Assembly (NCBI GenBank): GCA_017550645.1 | Contig: JAFZOI010000029.1 | Coordinates: forward strand, 1 to 41,978 | Length of the DNA stretch: 41,978 bases | Direction: 5' to 3' | From: Oscillospiraceae bacterium | GTDB taxonomy: Bacteria > Bacillota > Clostridia > Oscillospirales > Oscillospiraceae | Shown: positions 7,624 through 16,090 of the stretch, piece by piece | Numbering within the stretch: the stretch's first letter is position 1 | Layout of the letters: each line of letters opens with the position of its first letter | Translations under genes and position numbers: made by a program | Notes under the pieces: model-generated | The model's input: only the letters and a program-made list of their open reading frames with translations | Database searches by the model: none | Told to the model about the DNA's origin: nothing

Positions 7624-7980
7624 TTATCTCTTGACGAGGACGACCAGCATCTCGCAGCACTCCGTGCCGGTGTTGAGGATGGACTTCGGGGTGTTCGGTC
7701 CGCAGTGGAAGGTGTCGCCCTCATAGAGGGTGGTCTTGACTTCGTTCTCGGTGCCGAGCTCGCACTCGAGGTACATCTGGCCCTTGATGATGTAGTAGAT
7801 GGACTCCATCGCGTTGGAGCCGTACTCGCAGCCGCCGCCGGGCAGGAAGTGGGACAGACCCATGGTCACGACGCCGTCGTTGACGTCCTGAGGATCGTGC
7901 AGGCGGGTGGTGCGCACGTCGAAGTGCTTGGGGGCCTCGTAGCGATAGGCCTCGTTCTTTCTGGTGATCTTATAGCTCAT
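7624..7980 (-). CDS. Small cupin-domain protein, 118 aa
   Basis: Single-domain cupin (double-stranded beta-helix). The first cupin motif is seen as GGGCEYGSNAMESIYYIIKG, in which the usual HxH is replaced by non-histidine residues while the Glu is kept; the second motif GDTFHCGPNTPKS keeps one His. Metal binding is therefore uncertain, and a ligand-binding or structural role is possible. The start at 7980 is chosen because AAAGGA lies 8 nt upstream; the ATG at 7989 overlaps that site. It has its own promoter and lies downstream of mobA in the same direction. Families of this type are found with many sugar, aromatic and polyketide pathways, so the substrate cannot be named. Confidence 0.8.
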   Translation of the reverse strand: MSYKITRKNEAYRYEAPKHFDVRTTRLHDPQDVNDGVVTMGLSHFLPGGGCEYGSNAMESIYYIIKGQMYLECELGTENEVKTTLYEGDTFHCGPNTPKSILNTGTECCEMLVVLVKR

Positions 7981-8022
7981 TGAAAACATCCTTTCAATAA
8001 AATTGCGGTTTTGCGTAAATTC

Positions 8023-8051
8023 ATTATATTCCCGCCCGGGAAAAAGTGCAA
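8023..8051 (-). promoter_or_regulatory. Promoter of the cupin gene
   Basis: On the minus strand TTGCAC (8051-8046), 17 bp containing a short GC palindrome (CCCGGGCGGG), then a perfect TATAAT (8028-8023). Predicted transcript start about 8016, giving a leader of about 36 nt. Confidence 0.7.
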
Positions 8052-8065
8052 TACCTTTTCGGCTT

Positions 8066-8632
8066 TTACTTGGCGGGAAAAGCCCGCGCGAGGTCCTCGG
8101 GAGTATTGAGGTTTTCCAGCAGGCGCGGCCCGCCGAGCGACTCGGCAGGGACGGTCTTTACTCGGGCGACCTCCAGCAGCGAGCGCATAGAGCGTCTCCC
8201 CTCCCGCAGGAGCTTTTCCGCCCGCGGTGCGAGCTCCTTTTTATAGTAGCCGAAGAGCGGCTCGAGCCTCCCGTCGGCCCAGACGGGAACGCAGGCCTCC
8301 GCGTCTGCGCAGGCCTCGACGACCCTGAGCGCGGCCTCGGCCGAGAAAAACGGCATGTCCGCCGCGGCGATGAACGCGCCCTCGTCCTCCGTCCTGAGAA
8401 GGACGGCGTGAAGCCCTCCGAGCGGGCCGCAGCCCTTAAATACGTCCTCCACCGGCTCGGCGGCGACGGAGTACTTTTTTCCGTCGGCGACGCTGAGCAG
8501 CACCGTATCGAAGGCCCCTCCGAGCTCGCGCACGGCGCGCCCGACAAGGGTCTCCCCCTCTACCTCGATAAGGAGCTTGTCTCTCCCCATCCTGCTGCTT
8601 TTTCCGCCCGCCATGACCGCCGCCGTGGACAT
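8066..8632 (-). CDS. mobA: Molybdenum cofactor guanylyltransferase MobA, 188 aa
   Basis: Transfers GMP from GTP to Mo-molybdopterin, forming the guanine dinucleotide cofactor (bis-MGD) used by DMSO-reductase-family enzymes. The N-terminal nucleotide-binding signature AVMAGGKSSRMGRDK is at residues 5-19, followed by the GPLGGL and AADMPFF motifs typical of the family. Length is normal. Start ATG 8632 is supported by a GGGAGG site; an in-frame upstream ATG at 8683 would overlap the -35 of its promoter. The presence of mobA 3 kb from a bis-MGD transhydroxylase suggests it serves that enzyme; no other molybdopterin genes are in the window. Confidence 0.92.
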   Translation of the reverse strand: MSTAAVMAGGKSSRMGRDKLLIEVEGETLVGRAVRELGGAFDTVLLSVADGKKYSVAAEPVEDVFKGCGPLGGLHAVLLRTEDEGAFIAAADMPFFSAEAALRVVEACADAEACVPVWADGRLEPLFGYYKKELAPRAEKLLREGRRSMRSLLEVARVKTVPAESLGGPRLLENLNTPEDLARAFPAK

Positions 8633-8654
8633 ATTCCCGCCTCCCGTCGCGTTC

Positions 8655-8683
8655 AGCATATCACAGGGGCGCGAAATATGCAA
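8655..8683 (-). promoter_or_regulatory. Candidate promoter of mobA
   Basis: Minus strand TTGCAT (8683-8678), 17-bp spacer, TATGCT (8660-8655), with a start about 15 nt before the ribosome-binding region. It stands back-to-back with the thiolase promoter at 8701-8729. Confidence 0.5.
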
Positions 8684-8700
8684 TTATCCGCGCCGCGCTG

Positions 8701-8729
8701 TTGACTTTTTCCCCGCGCAAGGCTATACT
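8701..8729 (+). promoter_or_regulatory. Promoter of the second thiolase gene
   Basis: TTGACT (8701-8706), exactly 17 bp, TATACT (8724-8729). Predicted start about 8736, leader about 67 nt to the ATG at 8803. Confidence 0.7.
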
Positions 8730-8802
8730 ACATATATATTGCGCGCTTTTCAAAAACTTCATTTTATTACGCCCGACAACCCGGGCAAGGAGGCATTTTT
8801 CA

Positions 8803-9984
<1,182 letters not shown>

Positions 9985-10000
9985 AAGCATAGTTCCTTTC

Positions 10001-10033
10001 CGCGGTACGGCGGGTAAGTCCCGCCGTACCGCG
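10001..10033 (+). terminator. Perfect 14-bp hairpin after thiolase
   Basis: CGCGGTACGGCGGG, loop TAAGT, and the exact complement. No U-run follows, so it may protect the 3' end of the thiolase mRNA; the true terminator is probably the next hairpin. Confidence 0.5.
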
Positions 10034-10050
10034 TCCCCTGTAAGCCCCTC

Positions 10051-10081
10051 ATTCCCGCGCGTCGACGCGGGAATGTTTTTT
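10051..10081 (+). terminator. Intrinsic terminator of the thiolase gene
   Basis: ATTCCCGCG (10051-10059), 6-nt loop, CGCGGGAAT (10066-10074), then G and six T. A canonical Rho-independent terminator. Confidence 0.85.
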
Positions 10082-10168
10082 CACGACGGCGATTTACCCT
10101 AATTGTCAGAAAAAACGCGGTCAAATTTGGTTTTTTCGCCACTTTTTAAGAATTAAGGCAACGCGCTA

Positions 10169-10248
10169 TTGCGCCGACGGCGCTCTATCGTTTATAATAT
10201 TCCGCGGCAAAAAGTGTCTTTGACATTTTTCGCGCCGCGAGAGATGAT
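10169..10248 (+). promoter_or_regulatory. Promoter region of bcd-etfBA, two candidates
   Basis: Candidate 1: TTGCGC (10169-10174), 18 bp, perfect TATAAT (10193-10198). Candidate 2: perfect TTGACA (10220-10225), 17 bp, GATGAT (10243-10248). A GC-rich hairpin (GCCGG-TCCT-CCGGC, about 10285-10300) lies in the leader. No known riboswitch was recognised in the roughly 100-140 nt leader. Confidence 0.5.
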
Positions 10249-10344
10249 AAAGCTGCGCGAAGCCGCTTTTCCCCGCGAAAAAGGCGCCGGTCCTCCGGCC
10301 GGGCCGTTTTAGATTTCATCCATAGGAAGGAGTTAATCAAGCAC

Positions 10345-11484
10345 ATGGTTCTGTCCGAAAAATACCAGCTCATCCGCAAGCTCGCCAGAGACTTCTGCGA
10401 GAAGGAGATCCCCAAGGAGCTCCAGGATGAGATAGACCAGACCGGCGACTATCCCCAGGAGCTTCTTGACAAGTTCAAGCAGTACGGCTTCTTCGGCATC
10501 AAGGCCCCCCGCGAGATAGGCGGTCAGGGCGGCGACACCCTCGCCTACTGCATCACCATCGAGGAGATCTCCCGCGTCAGCTCCGTCTCCGCGATCTACG
10601 TCTCCGGCGCCAACTCCCTCGGCACCGGCCCGCTGCTCCTCGCCGGTACCGAAGAGCAGAAGGCCAAGTACATAGGCGGAGTCGCCCGCGGCGAGCTCTT
10701 CCCCTGCTTCGGTCTGACCGAGCCGGGCGCCGGCTCCGACGCCGGCGGCGTCGTGACGAGCGCGGTGCGCGACGGCGACGACTGGATACTCAACGGCCGC
10801 AAGGCCTTCATCACCGGCGCCCCCATCGCCGACTTCTGCGTCGTCTTCGCGAAGACCGATCCGAAGCTCGGCTCCAAGGGCATCACGACCTTCATCGTCG
10901 ACATGAAGCTGCCCGGCGTCTCCTGCGGCAAGCCGGAGAACAAGATGGGCATCATCGGCTGCCCGACCAGCGACGTCATTCTTGAGGACGTCCGCATCCC
11001 CGACAGCTGCCGTCTCGGCGAGGTCAACAAGGGCTTCTCCAACGCCATGAAGACTCTCGACTACGGTCGCCTCGGCGTCGCCTCCCAGTCCGTCGGACTC
11101 GGCCAGGCCTGCCTCGAGGAAGCCATCAAGTACGCCAAGGAGCGCAAGCAGTTCGGCCAGCCCATAGCCAAGTTCCAGGCCATCAGCTTCATGATCGCCG
11201 ACATGGCGACCGAGCTCGAGGCCGCCCGCGAGCTTCTCTATAACGCCGCCGTCACCAAGGATCTGGGCGATCCGAAGGCGAGCATGTACTGCTCCATGGC
11301 CAAGTATTTCGCCTCCGAGGCCTGCAACCACATCGCCTACAAGGCCCTGCAGATCCACGGCGGCTACGGCTACATCAAGGATTACCGCATTGAGCGTCTC
11401 TACCGCGACTGCCGCATCAACAGCATTTTCGAGGGCACGTCTCAGGTCCAGCAGATGGTCATATCCGGCGCGCTCTTGAAGTAA
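10345..11484 (+). CDS. bcd: Short-chain acyl-CoA dehydrogenase (butyryl-CoA dehydrogenase-like), 379 aa
   Basis: FAD enzyme reducing crotonyl-CoA (or another 2-enoyl-CoA) with electrons from Etf. Seen: the FGLTEPGAGSDAGG flavin/substrate-binding stretch, GRKAFITGAP, YAKERKQFGQPI, QIHGGYGYIKDYRIERLYRD and the catalytic base in FEGTSQVQQ near the C-terminus. Length is normal. ATG 10345 has GGAAGGAG about 12 nt upstream, slightly far. It is the first gene of a bcd-etfB-etfA operon. Because the partner EtfA has an extra ferredoxin domain, as in the caffeyl-CoA reductase (CarCDE) of Acetobacterium woodii, an enoyl-CoA reductase for an aromatic or other substrate is an alternative to butyryl-CoA dehydrogenase. 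Confidence 0.92.
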   Translation: MVLSEKYQLIRKLARDFCEKEIPKELQDEIDQTGDYPQELLDKFKQYGFFGIKAPREIGGQGGDTLAYCITIEEISRVSSVSAIYVSGANSLGTGPLLLAGTEEQKAKYIGGVARGELFPCFGLTEPGAGSDAGGVVTSAVRDGDDWILNGRKAFITGAPIADFCVVFAKTDPKLGSKGITTFIVDMKLPGVSCGKPENKMGIIGCPTSDVILEDVRIPDSCRLGEVNKGFSNAMKTLDYGRLGVASQSVGLGQACLEEAIKYAKERKQFGQPIAKFQAISFMIADMATELEAARELLYNAAVTKDLGDPKASMYCSMAKYFASEACNHIAYKALQIHGGYGYIKDYRIERLYRDCRINSIFEGTSQVQQMVISGALLK

Positions 11485-11497
11485 GGAGGGAACAGAG

Positions 11498-12289
11498 ATG
11501 AAAATTATCGTTTGTGCCAAGCAAGTGCCCGATACCAACGAGGTCAAGATCGATCCCGTCAAGGGTACTCTGATCCGCGACGGCGTTCCCTCCATACTCA
11601 ACCCGGACGACGCCAACGCTCTTGAAGAGGCTCTCTGCCTCAAGGACGCCAACCCCGGCTCGACCGTGACGGTCGTCTCCATGGGCCCGGGTCAGGCAAT
11701 GATCATGCTCCGCGAGTGCATCGCGATGGGAGCCGACGACGCCGTCCTGCTCTCCTCCCGCGCCTTCGGCGGAGCCGACACCTGTGCTACCTCCACGACC
11801 CTCGCCGCCGGCATCAAGAAGATCGGCGACTACGACATCATCTTCGCCGGCCGTCAGGCCATCGACGGCGACACCGCCCAGGTCGCTCCGCAGCTCGCTC
11901 AGCGCCTCGGCCTGCCCGTCGTGACCTACGTCCAGAAGGTCCGCGAGTACAAGGACAAGAGCGTCGTCGTCGAGCGCCAGCTCGAGGACGGCTTCGAGGT
12001 CATCGAGGTCCCGACGCCCTGCGTGCTGACCTGCATCAAGGAGCTCAACACCCCGCGCTACATGACCATCGGCCGCATCCTCTATGCCTGCGAGAGCGAC
12101 TGCATCAAGGTCTGGAACGAAAACGACGTCGAGCTCGATCCTTCCAAGTGCGGCCTCACCGCCTCCCCGACGAACGTTCTCCGCAGCTTCACCCCGCCCC
12201 CCAAGGGCAAGGGCGAGATGCTCTCCGGCACGGTCAACGAGATGGCGGCCGCCGTCGTCGCGAAGCTGACCGAAAAGCACGTTATATAG
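11498..12289 (+). CDS. etfB: Electron transfer flavoprotein beta subunit, 263 aa
   Basis: Partner of EtfA and Bcd in flavin-based electron bifurcation: NADH electrons are split between ferredoxin and the enoyl-CoA. Typical beginning KIIVCAKQVPDTNEVKID, the RECIAMGADDAVLL segment and the FAGRQAIDGDTAQV adenine/flavin-binding stretch are all visible. Length is typical. TAAGGAGGG ribosome-binding site overlaps the bcd stop codon; the intergenic distance is 13 bp, so it is co-transcribed and probably coupled. The bifurcating FAD site is consistent with the GRQ-AIDGDTAQ motif, as in Bcd-Etf complexes. Confidence 0.95.
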   Translation: MKIIVCAKQVPDTNEVKIDPVKGTLIRDGVPSILNPDDANALEEALCLKDANPGSTVTVVSMGPGQAMIMLRECIAMGADDAVLLSSRAFGGADTCATSTTLAAGIKKIGDYDIIFAGRQAIDGDTAQVAPQLAQRLGLPVVTYVQKVREYKDKSVVVERQLEDGFEVIEVPTPCVLTCIKELNTPRYMTIGRILYACESDCIKVWNENDVELDPSKCGLTASPTNVLRSFTPPPKGKGEMLSGTVNEMAAAVVAKLTEKHVI

Positions 12290-12301
12290 GAGGACGCGAA
12301 A

Positions 12302-13492
12302 ATGGCTATAAATATTATCGCTGAAAAATGCAAGGGCTGCGGCAAGTGCGTCCGCGACTGCCCCTTCCAGGCCATCACCATGGAGAACAAGCTCGCCGTC
12401 GTAGGCATGGCCTGCACCAACTGCGGCGTCTGCGCCGAGAACTGCCCCTTCGGAGCCATCGAGCGCACCGAGTCCTCCATGAGCAACGTCGATATCAGCC
12501 TGTACCACGGCGTGTGGGTATTTGCCGAGCAGCGTGAAGGCAAGCTCATGAACGTCTCCATCGAGCTCCTCGGCGAGGGCCGCAAGCTCGCCGATCAGAT
12601 CGGCACCGAGCTCGCCGCCGTCCTCGTCGGCAGCGAGGTCGACGGGCTCGTGGACGAGCTGTTCGAGTGCGGCGCGGACAAGGTCTACTACGCCGACGCC
12701 CCCGAGCTCAAGGGCTACACCACCGACGGCTACACCAACGCCATCTACAAGGGCATCCTCAAGTACAAGCCCGAGATCGTCCTCATGGGCGCGACCCACA
12801 TCGGCCGCGACCTCGCGCCGAGCCTCGCCGTCAAGTGCGGCACCGGCCTCACCGCCGACTGCACCAAGCTCGACATCGACCCCGAGGACAAGAAGCTCAT
12901 GCAGACCCGTCCCGCCTTCGGCGGCAACCTCATGGCCACCATCGTCTGCCCGCATCACCGTCCCCAGATGTCGACGGTCCGCCCGGGCGTCATGGAAAAG
13001 CCCGTCCGCGTTCCCGGCAGGAAGGGCGAGCTGATAAAGCTCGACATCAAGTTCAAGCCCGGCGAGATCAGGCAGAACGTCCTTGAGGTCGTCAAGAAGG
13101 TCGGCGAGATCGCCTCGCTGTCCGACGCCGACATCATCGTCTCCGGCGGCCGCGGCATTGGCGGTCCCGAGGGCTTCGACATCATCAGGAAGCTCGCCGA
13201 CAGGCTCGGCGGAACGATAGGCTCCTCCCGCGCCTGCGTCGACGCCGGCTGGATAGATCACAGCTATCAGGTCGGCCAGACGGGCACCACCGTCAAGCCC
13301 AAGCTCTATATCGCCTGCGGCATCTCCGGCGCGATCCAGCACCTCGCCGGCATGCAGACCTCGGGCTATATAGTCGCCATCAACAAGAACGAGAACGCTC
13401 CCATCTTCGAAGTCGCCGACTTCGGCATCGTGGGCGACCTGTTCAAGGTCATCCCCGCCATCATCGACGCTCTCGACGCTCAGGAAAAGTAA
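12302..13492 (+). CDS. etfA: Electron transfer flavoprotein alpha subunit with N-terminal 2[4Fe-4S] ferredoxin domain, 396 aa
   Basis: Residues 1-60 are a bacterial ferredoxin module with Cys10, 13, 16, 20 and Cys38, 41, 44, 48; residues about 70-250 are the ETF alpha/beta domain; the C-terminal FAD-binding domain carries [26 protein letters not shown] and [13 protein letters not shown]. The extra ferredoxin domain is absent from classical EtfA but known in the CarE subunit of caffeyl-CoA reductase and in some lactate dehydrogenase-Etf complexes, where it probably relays electrons to free ferredoxin. GGAGG precedes the ATG; spacing from etfB is 12 bp. Last gene of the operon. Confidence 0.95.
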   Translation: MAINIIAEKCKGCGKCVRDCPFQAITMENKLAVVGMACTNCGVCAENCPFGAIERTESSMSNVDISLYHGVWVFAEQREGKLMNVSIELLGEGRKLADQIGTELAAVLVGSEVDGLVDELFECGADKVYYADAPELKGYTTDGYTNAIYKGILKYKPEIVLMGATHIGRDLAPSLAVKCGTGLTADCTKLDIDPEDKKLMQTRPAFGGNLMATIVCPHHRPQMSTVRPGVMEKPVRVPGRKGELIKLDIKFKPGEIRQNVLEVVKKVGEIASLSDADIIVSGGRGIGGPEGFDIIRKLADRLGGTIGSSRACVDAGWIDHSYQVGQTGTTVKPKLYIACGISGAIQHLAGMQTSGYIVAINKNENAPIFEVADFGIVGDLFKVIPAIIDALDAQEK

Positions 13493-13510
13493 CCGTTTCC
13501 CCGAAAAGAT

Positions 13511-13542
13511 ACGGAAGCGCCTCCGAAAAGAGGCGCTTCCGT
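13511..13542 (+). terminator. Hairpin at end of bcd-etfBA operon
   Basis: 13-bp perfect stem (ACGGAAGCGCCTC and complement) with loop CGAAAA. There is no clean U-run (CGCTCTCC follows), so termination may be partial and allow read-through into the next gene. Confidence 0.6.
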
Positions 13543-13571
13543 CGCTCTCCTCTGAAAGGAGGTTTTTTCCC

Positions 13572-14831
13572 ATGAAAAAGACCATTACCGTCGCGGTTGC
13601 GGTGCTCTGCGCGCTGGCGCTCCTCGCCGGCTGCACCATCTCCCCCGTCCCGCCCGAGCCCTCCGCGACCCCGACTCCCGCCGCTCCGACCGCGACGCCC
13701 GACGTGACCGCCGAGCCCGGCGTCACCCCGACGCCCGAGCCCACGCCTGAACCGACTCCGGAGCCGACGCCCGAGATCCCCGAAAAGATATACGCGACCG
13801 TGACGAGCTCGTCCTCCGTCGTCAACGCCGACGACGGCGTCATGATCCTCTCCGTCGAAAACGGCAGCATACTCGTCAAGAGCAGCCGCTCCGCCGTTTC
13901 CGACGCCATCGCCGCAAGGTTTGCCGAACTCGACGACGAGTTCCAGCTTCGCGTCGGCGATATGCGCGCCTACGCCGTCGAGCAGTACGACCGCGCCGTC
14001 GAGGACGGGACGGACGGCTTCTGGAACCCCTGCGGTCTCGTCCGCCGCTTCGTGCCCGCCCGCATCGACGAGAACGCGATCTCCGTCGTCATGATCGAGT
14101 CGGAGTACCTCGGCGGAGCGCACGACAGCCCCTATGTGAGCGCACTTAACTTCGACACCGACACCGGCGAGCAGCTCGACCTGCGCAGCGTTTGCGCGGC
14201 AGGCGACCGCTCGCTCGAGGAGTATATAAATTCCCGCCTCGCGGACATCGCCGCGGGCCACGAGCTTGCCGAAGCCTTCTTCGAGGGCTGGGAGGACACG
14301 CTCGACACCCTCGTTCTCGACGACGTCTGGTACTTTGACGAGGACGGGATTACCGTCATCTGCAACACGTACCTGATAGCCCCCTACGCGGCGGGCGACA
14401 TCCGCCTGACCGTCCCCTACGCGGAGCTGACCTCCCTGCTCGACCCGAAGTACATGCCTCCGAAGCACGAGGATAACCCCGGCAGCGGCCTGCTCGACGT
14501 CTCCGACGCCGAGCCTGCCGACGTCACGAGCATGAACCGCATCGTCCGCGACGAGGGCGGCGAGAAATTCTATTTCACGACCGACGGCATGCTCTACAAC
14601 GTCCGCATCACGGTCGGCACGAACAGCTTCGATACCTTCGAGTTCGTCCCCGTGCGCGACATCTACGCGCTCAACCGCATGACGGAGGGCGACTGCATCT
14701 TCGTCTCGACCTTCATCCCCGAGATACTGCCCGATCTGATGATCTCATACGTGTCCGGCGGCGTCGAGACGCGCCTGCTCATAGCCCAGAGCGGCGAGGA
14801 CGGCTCGATATACCTCATCCAGCAGGACTGA
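13572..14831 (+). CDS. Lipoprotein with Pro-Thr linker and PdaC/RsiV-like (DUF4163-DUF3298) domain, 419 aa
   Basis: Signal peptide with lipobox LLAGC (Cys22), then a low-complexity linker rich in TPxP and EPTPEP repeats to about residue 70 that would span the wall, then a globular region. The stretch ESEYLGGAHDSPYVSALNFDTDTGEQLDL is characteristic of the DUF4163/DUF3298 pair found in RsiV anti-sigma factors and the PdaC deacetylase. No transmembrane anti-sigma segment and no deacetylase domain follow; the last 130 residues are not recognised. AAAGGAGG precedes the ATG. It is next to the etf operon but has no evident functional link with it. It is probably a surface protein that binds wall or sugar ligands; function inferred only at domain level. 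Confidence 0.85.
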   Translation: MKKTITVAVAVLCALALLAGCTISPVPPEPSATPTPAAPTATPDVTAEPGVTPTPEPTPEPTPEPTPEIPEKIYATVTSSSSVVNADDGVMILSVENGSILVKSSRSAVSDAIAARFAELDDEFQLRVGDMRAYAVEQYDRAVEDGTDGFWNPCGLVRRFVPARIDENAISVVMIESEYLGGAHDSPYVSALNFDTDTGEQLDLRSVCAAGDRSLEEYINSRLADIAAGHELAEAFFEGWEDTLDTLVLDDVWYFDEDGITVICNTYLIAPYAAGDIRLTVPYAELTSLLDPKYMPPKHEDNPGSGLLDVSDAEPADVTSMNRIVRDEGGEKFYFTTDGMLYNVRITVGTNSFDTFEFVPVRDIYALNRMTEGDCIFVSTFIPEILPDLMISYVSGGVETRLLIAQSGEDGSIYLIQQD

Positions 14832-14847
14832 AAAAACGCGCATAAAA

Positions 14848-14877
14848 AGACCCCGTTGGAAGCTTCCAACGGGGTCT
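14848..14877. terminator. Bidirectional terminator between convergent genes
   Basis: A perfect 30-bp palindrome (AGACCCCGTTGGAAG and complement, no unpaired centre in DNA; a 4-nt loop in RNA). On the minus strand it is followed directly by a TTTTT tract, serving the URO-D gene; on the plus strand CGCTTTG follows. Confidence 0.85.
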
Positions 14878-14905
14878 CGCTTTGTTCCGGGCTTTTTTGT
14901 TCGCT

Positions 14906-15964
14906 TTACAGGATGGCCTTGCCCTCGGCGACGAGGCGGTCGTAGTTCTTGCGGGAGGCCTCGTATATCTTCTTGCGCAGGACGGGGTTCATCATCCTGC
15001 CGTCGACGAGGATGCGGTTGTCCGCGCCGGAGGTCGCCATGAACTCGGCGACGGCGGCGTCCATCTCCTCCTCGGTGGCGTCGGGGCCGACCTTCGGGCC
15101 GTCGGTAAAGATGAAGCGGTCTCCGTACATCTGCTTGAGCTTGTATTTGTCGTTGAGCGCCTGGCCGCCCCAGGAATCCATGTGCTCCTCGATGAACAGC
15201 GGCACGAAATTCTCGACGAAGCCGCAGCAGTGCAGGTCCCAATACATGCCGAGCGAGTGGACGTACTCGCCGAGCTCGGTGGTATAGGGCAGGAGCATCT
15301 CGCGCGCCGTATCGACGGAGAAGAACTCCGCGCGCTGTGAGCCCCAGTCGTCGTTGAAGTTGACGATGTCGGCGTTGAACCACTTTTTGACGTTCTTATA
15401 AAACTTCTTGTGGACCTCGACGACGGTGCGGAAGAATCGATGTACGCCCTCCTTCTGGTCGTCGTCGATGAGGGCGACGGCGGCGTACTGGAAGTCCATG
15501 ACGGCGATGAGCCTCTCGAAGAGGCAGCCGGGCACGGAGATATAGGTCAGGCGGTCGTCGCGGATGAGGTGCTTGTTGCGGTTGTAGCAGTCCTCCCAGT
15601 CCCACGTGTCTGGATCGGGCACGGTCAGGTACTTCTCCCACTCGTTGATGTCCGGGCATTTGGGCGCGCCGGGCTTTACCATCGCGCCGCCGGCCTCCTT
15701 TACGAACACCCACTCGACTCCGTAGCCGTCCACCCCGTGGCCGGGATCGGCGGCGCGGGCGCGGTTTTCGGGGTCGCAGTCGAGCATGAAGGAGTTGTAT
15801 TCTCCGATGGAAAACGGCGCCCACATGGGCGTCTTGCCCTGATACAGACGCAGGGAGTTCTCCTTCATCGTGATCGGCGTGGAGAGTATCTCCGTCTCGC
15901 TGAATCTCGTTTTGACCCTATCGCGGACGATCAGCTCGTCCGGAGAATATTTCTCAATAGACAT
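14906..15964 (-). CDS. URO-D (uroporphyrinogen decarboxylase) family protein, probable methyltransferase-like, 352 aa
   Basis: TIM-barrel protein of the URO-D superfamily, which includes HemE and the corrinoid-linked methyltransferases MtaA/MtbA. It shows the NDDWGSQRAEFFS stretch and the DLHCCGFVENFVP motif usual in the non-HemE branch common in gut Clostridia; the His-Cys pair could bind zinc as in MtaA. The HemE arginine/aspartate substrate motif at the N-terminus is not seen, and no other haem genes are near, so a heme role is unlikely. No corrinoid protein or activator gene is adjacent. The ATG at 15964 has a GGGGAAG site. The substrate cannot be assigned; O-demethylation or related methyl transfer is an inference. 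Confidence 0.85.
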   Translation of the reverse strand: MSIEKYSPDELIVRDRVKTRFSETEILSTPITMKENSLRLYQGKTPMWAPFSIGEYNSFMLDCDPENRARAADPGHGVDGYGVEWVFVKEAGGAMVKPGAPKCPDINEWEKYLTVPDPDTWDWEDCYNRNKHLIRDDRLTYISVPGCLFERLIAVMDFQYAAVALIDDDQKEGVHRFFRTVVEVHKKFYKNVKKWFNADIVNFNDDWGSQRAEFFSVDTAREMLLPYTTELGEYVHSLGMYWDLHCCGFVENFVPLFIEEHMDSWGGQALNDKYKLKQMYGDRFIFTDGPKVGPDATEEEMDAAVAEFMATSGADNRILVDGRMMNPVLRKKIYEASRKNYDRLVAEGKAIL

Positions 15965-15996
15965 GTCGCTTCCCCTATTCCTTCGATTTTTTATCT

Positions 15997-16025
15997 ATTT
16001 TAACAAATATTAAGTAAAACTTCAA
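15997..16025 (-). promoter_or_regulatory. Promoter of the URO-D gene
   Basis: Minus strand TTGAAG (16025-16020), 17 bp, TAAAAT (16002-15997). It is back-to-back with the alaX promoter; the two -35 boxes are only 7 bp apart, so the two genes may share regulation. Confidence 0.6.
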
Positions 16026-16032
16026 CGCCTTT

Positions 16033-16061
16033 TTGATTTTTGAGACAATATATGCTATTAT
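16033..16061 (+). promoter_or_regulatory. Promoter of the AlaX-like gene
   Basis: TTGATT (16033-16038), 17 bp, TATTAT (16056-16061); start about 16068, leader about 23 nt with AAGGAG before the ATG at 16091. Confidence 0.6.
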
Positions 16062-16090
16062 TTTCAAAACCCTTTCAAGGAGCGAGGAAC

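Noticed and set aside
10199..10344. Riboswitch in the bcd leader
   Set aside because: Hairpins are present but none of the known conserved cores (TPP, cobalamin, SAM, purine, molybdenum) could be recognised.
13680..13770. Repeat array in the lipoprotein gene as CRISPR or VNTR
   Set aside because: It is a coding Pro-Thr-Glu linker with degenerate codons, not a direct-repeat array; no CRISPR-like repeats were seen anywhere in the window.
11459..13909. 816-codon open frame on the minus strand across etfB and etfA
   Set aside because: A shadow of two well-supported genes in a high-GC region; crosses a terminator hairpin and has no family likeness.
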